A DNA stretch of 43,589 nucleotides from Clostridia bacterium (GTDB lineage Bacteria > Bacillota > Clostridia > Oscillospirales > Acutalibacteraceae), in the NCBI GenBank assembly GCA_017936615.1, contig JAGBFF010000084.1:1-43589 (forward strand). Direction: 5' to 3'. Positions 8,995-15,900 of the stretch are shown piece after piece. The notes under the pieces were generated by a model that saw only the letters and a list, made by a program, of their open reading frames with translations, did no database searches and was not told the origin of the DNA. The translations under genes and the position numbers were made by a program. Each line of letters starts with the position of its first letter. Within the stretch, counting starts at the first letter, position 1.

Positions 8995-9339
8995 ATGACC
9001 ATCGCGGATGTTAAATCGATTCTGAACGCCGAGCTGCGGTGCGGCAACTCGCTGGATGCAGAGGTGCACAACGCCTGCGGCAGCGATATGATGAGCGACG
9101 TGCTCGCCTTTGTAAAAGACCAGTCGGTACTGCTGTCCGGCCTTGTCAACACACAGGTCGTGCGCACCGCGGAGATGATGGATATGGTGTGCATCGTCTT
9201 TGTGCGCGGCAAGGAACCGACCCCCGAAATGATCGCGTTGGCAGAGGAGCGCGGCATGGTGCTGATGACCACGCCACTGCGTATGTTCACTGCCTGTGGC
9301 CTGCTGTATCAGAACGGGCTGTCCGGCGGCGACGCCTGA
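8995..9339 (+). CDS. DRTGG-domain protein (first of two)
   Basis: A 114-residue protein made of one DRTGG-type domain: MTIADVKSIL, the segment GSDMMSDVLAF where the family has GGYVSDLLSDVM, and an alternating hydrophobic C-terminal half ending in FTACGLLY. The domain is named from phosphotransacetylase N-terminal regions and occurs as stand-alone proteins near clostridial [FeFe]-hydrogenase genes; its ligand is not established. The ATG at 8995 has AAAGGA 8 bases upstream, better spaced than the ATG at 8986. It is the first gene of a five-gene operon whose fourth gene is a second DRTGG protein. Confidence 0.82.
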   Translation: MTIADVKSILNAELRCGNSLDAEVHNACGSDMMSDVLAFVKDQSVLLSGLVNTQVVRTAEMMDMVCIVFVRGKEPTPEMIALAEERGMVLMTTPLRMFTACGLLYQNGLSGGDA

Positions 9340-9365
9340 TCGCGGCGGAAGGCTGGTGAAATACG

Positions 9366-9788
9366 TTGAGCATCAAATTGCATTATGACGTCCCGGGCGA
9401 TGACTTCACCCGTGCGGGCGAGGCCTCCGGCGCGGTCAAGGGCAAGCTCAAGCAGCTTGGCTTCCCGGCGGATGTCATCCGCCGTGTGGCGATCGCTATG
9501 TACGAGGGTGAGATCAATATGGTCATCCACGCAGGCGGCGGCACTGCCGATGTTGAGGTAGATCCCGACTGCGTCCGTATCACCCTGACCGACCAAGGTC
9601 CCGGCATTCCGGACCTCGATCTTGCTATGCAGGAGGGCTGGTCCACTGCCACCGAGACGGTACGTAATCTCGGCTTCGGTGCCGGTATGGGTCTGCCGAA
9701 TATCAAGAAATACTCCGACACACTGGACATCGACACCGCGCCCGGCGAGGGCACGACGATGCGGATGGCCGTGTTTGTCAACCAATAA
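9366..9788 (+). CDS. HATPase (GHKL) ATP-binding protein, RsbW-like
   Basis: A 140-residue stand-alone GHKL ATPase domain. The N-box is YEGEINMVIHA (46-56), the G1 box is DQGPGIPD (76-83) and the G2 box is GFGAGMGLPNIKK (103-115). There is no dimerisation/phosphoacceptor histidine domain, so it resembles anti-sigma-factor serine kinases (RsbW/SpoIIAB type) rather than a complete histidine kinase. It starts at TTG 9366; GGAAGG lies upstream at a somewhat long distance, so start confidence is moderate. Similar proteins accompany clostridial hydrogenase-type genes. Here it lies between a DRTGG gene and the HydS-like gene and may relay a signal between them (inference). Confidence 0.82.
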   Translation: MSIKLHYDVPGDDFTRAGEASGAVKGKLKQLGFPADVIRRVAIAMYEGEINMVIHAGGGTADVEVDPDCVRITLTDQGPGIPDLDLAMQEGWSTATETVRNLGFGAGMGLPNIKKYSDTLDIDTAPGEGTTMRMAVFVNQ

Positions 9789-9805
9789 CTAAGGAGGTAT
9801 CCTCC

Positions 9806-11074
9806 ATGGAGCGCTTTGTACATTCCGTAACACTGGATAAGGATAAATGCGTGGGCTGCACCAACTGCATCAAGCACTGCCCCACGCAGGCGATCCGTGT
9901 GCGCGACGGCAAGGCGACGATCATCACCGAACGCTGCATCGACTGCGGCGAGTGCATCCGCGTCTGCCCTCATCGGGCAAAAAAAGCGCGGCACGATTCG
10001 CTGTCACAGCTGGAGAATTTTACATACACTGTGGCGCTGCCTGCGCCGTCCTTGTACGGCCAGTTCCGCAATCTCGACGATGTAGATGTGGTGCTTACGG
10101 GACTTCAGAATCTCGGCTTTGATGAGGTGTTTGAGGTCTCACGCGGTGCGGAGATCGTCTCCGATGCCACCCGTCAGATGCTGGCAGACGGGAAATTGAA
10201 AAAGCCGGTCATCAGCTCAGCGTGTCCCGCGGTAGTGCGGCTGATTCAGGTGCGCTTTCCCGAGCTGTGCGACCACGTTTTACCGCTGAAATCGCCGATG
10301 GAAGTCTCGGCGGCGCTGGCGCGTCAGCGCGTGATGGCGCGCACCGGTCTGTCCCCCGACGAGATCGGCATTTTCTTCATCTCACCCTGCCCCGCCAAGT
10401 ATACCGACGCGCACGCGCCCATCGGCATGCCTCGCTCGCAGGTGGACGGCGTGCTGGCGATCAGTGATATTTATCCCGCCCTGCTCGGCAAGATGAACAA
10501 GCTGGAAAAGGTTGAACCGCTGTCGCATTCGGGCTTGATCGGCGTCAGCTGGTCGTTCATCGGCGGTGAGGCAGCAGGCACGCTGAATGAGAACCACCTG
10601 TCGGCTGATGGTATCCAGAACGTCATCCGCGTCTTAGAGGATCTGGAAGACGAAAAGTTCACCGATCTCGATTTTATTGAGCTGAACGCCTGCGCCGGCG
10701 GCTGCGTCGGCGGCGTATTCACCACCGAAAACGGCTACGTTGCCCGTGCACGGATCAAGCACCTGCGAAAGTATATGCCGGTCTCCTGCAATCGTGCAGG
10801 CGAGAGCGGCGAGCTGTCGTCGCTGTGCTGGTCGCTGCCTCTGCAGGAAAATCCCGCGCTTCGTCTCGCCAGCAACGTGTTTGAGGCAATGGAGCTGATG
10901 CAACGCGCTGACGAGATCGCCGAAACACTGCCGAAGCTGGATTGCGGTTCCTGCGGTGCGCCCTCTTGCCACGCGTTGGCGGAGGACGTCGCGCTGGGCC
11001 TTGCCAGTGAAGATGACTGTATTTTCCGTCTGCGCCGACGGCTGCAAGACGTGGAAGGAGAGGACAACGCATGA
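9806..11074 (+). CDS. HydS-like [FeFe]-hydrogenase-domain iron-sulfur protein (putative redox/H2 sensor)
   Basis: A 422-residue protein with four parts. Residues 15-25 (CVGCTNCIKHC) and 44-54 (CIDCGECIRVC) form a 2[4Fe-4S] ferredoxin domain. A hydrogenase large-subunit C-terminal-type domain follows (about 70-345), in which all four H-cluster ligands are present: C140 in SSACPAV, C195 in SPCPAK, C296 and C300 in NACAGGC. At the end (380-405) is C-x2-C-x4-C-x16-C, a further [4Fe-4S] motif. The residue before C140, which is the proton-transfer cysteine in catalytic enzymes, is A139; the usual glutamate after the second motif is also absent. Sensory HydS enzymes share the Cys-to-Ala change. AAGGAGGT precedes the ATG. 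Confidence 0.85.
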   Translation: MERFVHSVTLDKDKCVGCTNCIKHCPTQAIRVRDGKATIITERCIDCGECIRVCPHRAKKARHDSLSQLENFTYTVALPAPSLYGQFRNLDDVDVVLTGLQNLGFDEVFEVSRGAEIVSDATRQMLADGKLKKPVISSACPAVVRLIQVRFPELCDHVLPLKSPMEVSAALARQRVMARTGLSPDEIGIFFISPCPAKYTDAHAPIGMPRSQVDGVLAISDIYPALLGKMNKLEKVEPLSHSGLIGVSWSFIGGEAAGTLNENHLSADGIQNVIRVLEDLEDEKFTDLDFIELNACAGGCVGGVFTTENGYVARARIKHLRKYMPVSCNRAGESGELSSLCWSLPLQENPALRLASNVFEAMELMQRADEIAETLPKLDCGSCGAPSCHALAEDVALGLASEDDCIFRLRRRLQDVEGEDNA

Positions 11075-11397
11075 CCGTTCGCGACCTGATCGCCCCCTTG
11101 GGGCTGGAGTTGCTGTGTGAGGGTGACCTCGACCGCCCTGTGGATGGCGGCTACTGCGGCGACCTGCTGAGCTGGGTCATGGGCCGTGCGCCCGCCGACC
11201 ATGCGTGGTTCAGCGTGATGGGTAACGTCAACGCCATCGCTGTCTGCGTGCTGGCGGATCTTCCCTGCCTCATCCTATGCGAAAACGCCGCATTGGATGA
11301 CGCAGCCCGCGCACGCGCTGCCACCGAGGAGATCACGGTGCTCCGCAGCGACAAGGATGCGTATACACTGGCGGTTGCGTTATCCAAACTGCTGTAA
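11071..11397 (+). CDS. DRTGG-domain protein (second)
   Basis: A 108-residue single-domain paralogue of the protein at 8995, and closer to the family consensus: MTVRDLIAPLGLELL, a LDRPVDGGYCGDLLSWVM core, then an alternating hydrophobic C-terminal half. Its ATG overlaps the stop of the HydS-like gene (ATGA), with GGAAGGAGAGG upstream, so translation of the two is coupled. Two DRTGG genes bracketing a HATPase and an Fe-S sensor-like protein is an arrangement seen near clostridial hydrogenase loci; the domain's molecular role is unknown. Confidence 0.82.
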   Translation: MTVRDLIAPLGLELLCEGDLDRPVDGGYCGDLLSWVMGRAPADHAWFSVMGNVNAIAVCVLADLPCLILCENAALDDAARARAATEEITVLRSDKDAYTLAVALSKLL

Positions 11398-11433
11398 TTC
11401 GCCTCATAATACCCGCCTGAAAGGAGAGAGACG

Positions 11434-12168
11434 ATGAAGATTTACTACGATTTTCACATACATTCCTGTCTCTCTCCCTGCGGCGACGCCGAAATGACCC
11501 CGCACGACATCGTGCAGATGGCAGCTATTTTAGGACTGGACGCCATCGCGCTGACCGATCACAACGCCTGCGGCAACTGCCCCGCGGCGGCCAAGGTCGC
11601 GCGCGAGGTCGGTATCACCCTTCTGCCCGGCATGGAGCTGTGCACCGCCGAAGAAGCGCACGTCGTGTGCCTGTTCCCGACGGTGGCTGCGGCACTGGCT
11701 TTTGAGGCGCAGGTGTATCCCACCCTGCCGCCGATACAAAACCGCCCCGACATTTTCGGCGAGCAGGTGATCATGAACGCGGCGGACGAGCCGATCGGCA
11801 CGCAGGAGATATTGCTCACCACCGCCTCAGGCATCAGCGTGGACGGCGTGGTCGCGCTGGCTCGCTCGTTTGGAGGCACAGCGTTTCCTGCGCACATCGA
11901 CCGCCCCTCCTACAGCGTCACCGCCGCGCTCGGTGACCTGCCACCGGTGGGATTCACCGCGGTGGAGATCACAGCAGCTGGTAACACGGCGGCGCTGAAA
12001 GCGCAGTATGCCGAGATCGGCGACAAACCGTTACTTCTCAACTCCGACGCACACCGTTTGGACGATATTGCCGAGGCGAGCGCGTATCTGGAGCTGCCTG
12101 ACAACACCGCCGAAACCATCATCGCCGCGCTGAACGGCGAGCTTCCCTGCGCGTGGTCGCGCGGATAA
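11434..12168 (+). CDS. PHP-domain metal-dependent phosphoesterase
   Basis: A 244-residue PHP protein. Metal ligands are visible as H8 and H10 in DFHIH, D18, D42-H43 in LTDHN, E68 in GMELC, a later AHIDRPS histidine and NSDAH near the C-terminus. PHP proteins of this size hydrolyse phosphomonoesters or nucleoside 3',5'-bisphosphates; the substrate here cannot be told. AAAGGAGAG precedes the ATG. It lies 36 bases after the second DRTGG gene and is followed by a terminator, so it is the last gene of the HydS-like operon. A nucleotide signal produced or removed by this enzyme would suit a sensory operon (inference). Confidence 0.88.
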   Translation: MKIYYDFHIHSCLSPCGDAEMTPHDIVQMAAILGLDAIALTDHNACGNCPAAAKVAREVGITLLPGMELCTAEEAHVVCLFPTVAAALAFEAQVYPTLPPIQNRPDIFGEQVIMNAADEPIGTQEILLTTASGISVDGVVALARSFGGTAFPAHIDRPSYSVTAALGDLPPVGFTAVEITAAGNTAALKAQYAEIGDKPLLLNSDAHRLDDIAEASAYLELPDNTAETIIAALNGELPCAWSRG

Positions 12169-12177
12169 CGTAACAAG

Positions 12178-12221
12178 AAAAACACCGTCTCGGCTCGTTG
12201 GTGAGCAGGGACGGTGTTTTT
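12178..12221. terminator. Bidirectional intrinsic terminator
   Basis: AAAAACACCGTC (12178-12189) pairs with GACGGTGTTTTT (12210-12221), with GCTC/GAGC pairing inside. The A- and T-runs make it usable for the PHP gene (+) and the CBM-like gene (-). Confidence 0.88.
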
Positions 12222-12234
12222 GCATTATCGCATT

Positions 12235-12660
12235 TTACACCTCGACCAAGGCAATATGGCGATACAGCGTTTCACCCTTGATCTCGTTGCTGAAATGGTC
12301 CATACGGCGCAGGATCCACTCCATGCGAGTCGGTGTTGCCACCACATCGCCGGTGGTAAAGCGGAACTCACGCGTCTTCCAGTCGTAGGTCCCGTGCTCC
12401 AGCTCGGTGGTCCGCACGCCGACGACGCCCTCGGGAACGCGGTTAACGTACAGCTCGGGATAGCCAGGCTCCTCGTTTTTGTACTCAAAGCGAAATACGT
12501 ACGCCGTATTGGGCTTGAGCTCGACGTTGGCGACCACGTCGTACCGTCCCGTTTCGGACTCGACGATGGGTTTGCCGTATTCCCAAAATTCAATACCGTA
12601 GCCACCGTCTCTGCCGACCTTGATCGTGACGGTGGACTCGCTATACGGGGATTTGGTCAT
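12235..12660 (-). CDS. Single-domain beta-sandwich, CBM-like protein without signal peptide
   Basis: A 141-residue protein with no signal peptide or membrane segment. Alternating strands and a segment LKPNTAYVFRFEYKN resemble the carbohydrate-binding-like modules of the giant protein encoded just upstream (LKPNSLYRYSVLIKS there). The middle TTELEHGTYDWKTREFRFTT also resembles a CBM4/9-type strand pair. It may be a stray carbohydrate- or ligand-binding module; no catalytic motif is seen. AGAGGTG lies 8 bases before the ATG. The gene reads into a terminator shared with the PHP operon. I do not recognise the family with certainty. Confidence 0.6.
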   Translation of the reverse strand: MTKSPYSESTVTIKVGRDGGYGIEFWEYGKPIVESETGRYDVVANVELKPNTAYVFRFEYKNEEPGYPELYVNRVPEGVVGVRTTELEHGTYDWKTREFRFTTGDVVATPTRMEWILRRMDHFSNEIKGETLYRHIALVEV

Positions 12661-12709
12661 GGATATTCACCTCTTATGGGTCGTAAATGTATTGAGGTTG
12701 TGCGATTGT

Positions 12710-12790
12710 TTGACAACCTCTCCGTCACCTTCGGTGACACCTCCCCTTACACAGGGGAGGCTCGCACTGCCCTCCCTGTGTAAGGGAGGC
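12710..12790. repeat. Dispersed inverted-repeat element, copy 1
   Basis: It begins TTGACAACC and contains a small hairpin GTCACCTTCGGTGAC. Then CCTCCCCTTACACAGGGGAGG and CCCTCCCTGTGTAAGGGAGG form a large inverted pair separated by CTCGCACTG. The 29 bases at 12761-12789 recur exactly at 18331-18359. Elements of this kind are scattered through gut Clostridia genomes and are often mis-annotated as short proteins. Confidence 0.8.
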
Positions 12791-12806
12791 TTTTCTGTTA
12801 CAGAAA

Positions 12807-12836
12807 CAGCGCCCCGACGGAATCGTCGGGGCGCTG
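12807..12836 (-). terminator. Intrinsic terminator after the small peptide gene
   Basis: CAGCGCCCCGAC (12807-12818) pairs perfectly with 12825-12836 around a 6-nt loop. On the minus strand it is followed by TTTCTG. It ends the transcript of the giant secreted protein and the 39-residue peptide. Confidence 0.82.
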
Positions 12837-12847
12837 TGTGTCACTTA

Positions 12848-12967
12848 TCAGACGGAGAGATCGTCGTCGTTATCTTCGACGGTGGGCTCACTCTGAATGA
12901 CAGCCGCCAGAGCGGTATCGACCGTGAGGTCAAGGACCTCCAAAAGGGGCTTCTGATACGTTTTCAT
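12848..12967 (-). CDS. 39-residue acidic small protein coupled to the giant secreted protein
   Basis: This frame was found by reading the gap downstream of the giant gene. It starts at ATG 12967 with AAGGAGG nine bases upstream (another in-frame ATG lies two codons earlier) and ends TGA at 12848. It lies 21 bases after the stop of the 1,718-residue protein and just before a strong terminator. The sequence opens MKTYQKPLLEVLDLTVDTAL and ends with an acidic run EDNDDDLSV; there is no cysteine and no signal peptide. Short proteins opening M-K-x-Y-x-K-P-x-x-E-V are familiar as unexplained small proteins in gut Clostridia. Function unknown; a leader-type or RiPP-like role is only speculation. Confidence 0.65.
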   Translation of the reverse strand: MKTYQKPLLEVLDLTVDTALAAVIQSEPTVEDNDDDLSV

Positions 12968-12988
12968 AATCATATTCCTCCTTCTGGA

Positions 12989-15900
12989 TTACATACGAGC
13001 CTGCACGCTGTCGACGCTGTCGATCTGCGTGTTCTCGCTGTAGATGGTGACCTGATTGCCTTCGGCATCCTCGAGAACGATGTAGCCGCATGCAGCATAC
13101 TCGCGCGCTTCGAAGGCCTCCTGAGCAACGTTAGCACCCTTCGTCATCACGACAGTGAAGTCAACATAGGTCTCGGTGTAATCGAGAAGCTTCATGTCGC
13201 CGCCGGCAGTATACGCCACCGAGTTCCATTTCCACACGATCTCTTCCGGTGCCAAAGTGGAATCGTATGCGGAAGAGCGGCAGAGCTTGGAACCCATCTC
13301 AACAACCGTGTACTCCACACCGTCCTTCAGGACGGTGATAACACCGGTCTCAGCGTCGAAAGAGCCCTTCTTCAGCTGCAGACGGGTCAGGAAGCGGATG
13401 CCGTCGTAGTTGTCATCCTCGGTGTAACGCAGGGACGTACCCACGGTATCCAGCTTGAAGCTGGTGGAAGACGCATCGGCCAGAACAGCGTTGATCTGAT
13501 CCGCGCCTTCGCCCTTGACGTACTGGTACACACGACCGTCGCCGGTACCAAAGTTGTCAGCGGTGTAGCCGTTGACGACATCCTTGTTCAGCACGTTGAC
13601 AGCGGTGCCGCCGTTGGTCGTAACCGTCAGCGAGGTAAGCACGGTATCCGGACGATCAGCACTCTCACGGGGACGCACCGTTACTACGGTGCCTGCCGGC
13701 ACGTCGATAACGTGGCTCACCCACGTCTCGCCGCCGTCGATCGACACCTGCGTATCGTAGCCACCGGTGGGGGCAGCACCGTGCACGGAATTGCCGTTGT
13801 CCACACGCTTCACGGAGAAGTTATCCAGATAGAAATAACCGGCACCCTCTGCATCACGATCGTCGAAATAGAAGGTGTTGTTTTCCAACGTGGTGGCGCT
13901 GTTGGTGTAGATATAGAACGTATTTTTCTGCCACTCGGTGGTCATCTTGAAGCTGACATCGTTGGCAAAATCACCGTTAAACACCCGACGCACACCGGCG
14001 TTGCCACCGTGCCAGTAGAGCCGCAGCACAGCACCGGCATTGAGCCAGTCTTGATCGACCTTGCTGTCAAAGCTGATCTCGTACACCGCGTTGGGTGCCA
14101 GGAACGGAATCGTCTCAAACATATTGCGAGAACTCTTGGAAAGGTTGGACAAACGGAGCGCCTTGTTACCATCAGCTTCCGTCACAATAACACCGTTAGC
14201 ACCGTAGCCGTCGAGATTCGCATCCGCATATTCCATATCGCCGTTGATATCAAAGCGGTTCTCATAATCATCGATCAGCGTCAGACGGAAATCGTCCAGG
14301 TAGATCGGCGTTGTCTTATCCGAACCACCCCAAGCAAAGCGCAGGTTCCAGGTGGTGCTATCCCACTTCGGCGAATCGCCAGTCCGGATCCAAGCGTAAA
14401 TACGCTTCCACTCACCATTCGCAGCTACCGTCTGACTGGACGGGCCGTAGAATTCAATATCCGTAGCGCGGCTGTCATACGTCAACGAAACGTAACTTGA
14501 AGCGTAGTCGGACTTGATCAGCACACTGTAGCGATACAGCGAGTTGGGCTTGAGGAACGCGTTCAGATCGCTCAGGTTCTGGAAATATTCCGTCTGGCTT
14601 GCCGCATTACGGATGGACGGATCCACCTTCAGGACGCGGTTGCCGTCAAGCGTAGTGTATGAAAGCGGGCTCGCGCTGTTGTTATTCCACGTAAAGTCGA
14701 CAAACTCGTCAGACTCCATCGTACCGTCGTGCTTGCCAACAAAATACTCGGTAGGCCAGTTGACCGTCACGGTGCAGGTCACAGGAGCCAAGCCCTCAGC
14801 GGTGACGGTGATGGTCGCCGTGCCGGGGGCAACAGCCGTAATCAGACCGTCAACAACGGTGGCAACCTTCGTGTTATCGCTTTCCCAAGTGATGGTCGGG
14901 ACCTCGGAGTCCGCCGGTACGCCGGAGACGGTCAACGTCTCGGTGCCGCCGATCTCGAGGGAGACCTCGGTCTTGTTCAGCGTGATTGCGGTAGCGGGAG
15001 GACCTTTAACCGTAACGGTGAAGGTCGCAGGAGTGGTAATGCCGTCAGCGGTGACAGAGATGACCGCCTGGCCCTTGCCAACAGCCGTCACAACACCGTT
15101 TTCAACGGTGGCAACATCCTCGTCGTCGCTCTCCCACACGAGTTCGGAGGGAACACGAGTGTTCTCGGGACCAAAGGTGGGGGTCAGCGTGGTCGTGGTG
15201 CCGAGCGCCAGTGTGCCCTCGGTCTGATCCAAGGTAATCTCGCTGGCCTTGGCTTCGACCAACGTGATGTTATCAATGTAGGTCGGGCCGTTGGTGGAGC
15301 TGTAGGACGCACCGTTGCCGCCCTTGGCAACAGAATAGTACCAGCTATGCCAGGCGTCATGCTTCTCAGGGCTGTTCAAATTCGGATAGAAGGTGTAGGT
15401 GTAGGTCTTCCAACCGCTTGCCGTAGCTGTACCGCCGAACTGGGTCCAGCCGGAGGCGCCCTGAATCTTCTCGCCGTTGTTTCCAACGATGGTTGCGTGG
15501 TTGACGTAAAGAGCCACTGCTTCGCCGTAAACGTCGAAGGTCAGGGTATACGCCTTGCCCGGTTCCATCGTCTTGTTGTAGTTGCCGGTCAGGATGTCGT
15601 ACAGCTTATTGTACTTGAAGTAGCGGCCGTACGTGTAGGTACCGGCATCCACGTTCGTCTGATTCGGGATCATGAGTACCTTGTTATTCGCATTCGTGGG
15701 ATCGGTAACAATGGTACCACCCGCATAAACGTCACTCAAAAGCGAGCTGGAGTAAGCGCCGTTGGCATCTTCAAACGTGCCAAGGCCGTTGATGAAGTCG
15801 CCGGCCTCGATGACAGTCACAACACAGGTGGCGGAGGTCAGGCCCTCAGCCGACACGGTGATGGTCGCCTCGCCCGCCTTCTTGGTGGTCACAACGCCGT

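Noticed and set aside
9806..11074. Catalytic [FeFe]-hydrogenase
   Set aside because: The proton-transfer cysteine is alanine, the glutamate of the second motif is absent, and no electron-transfer partner genes are adjacent.
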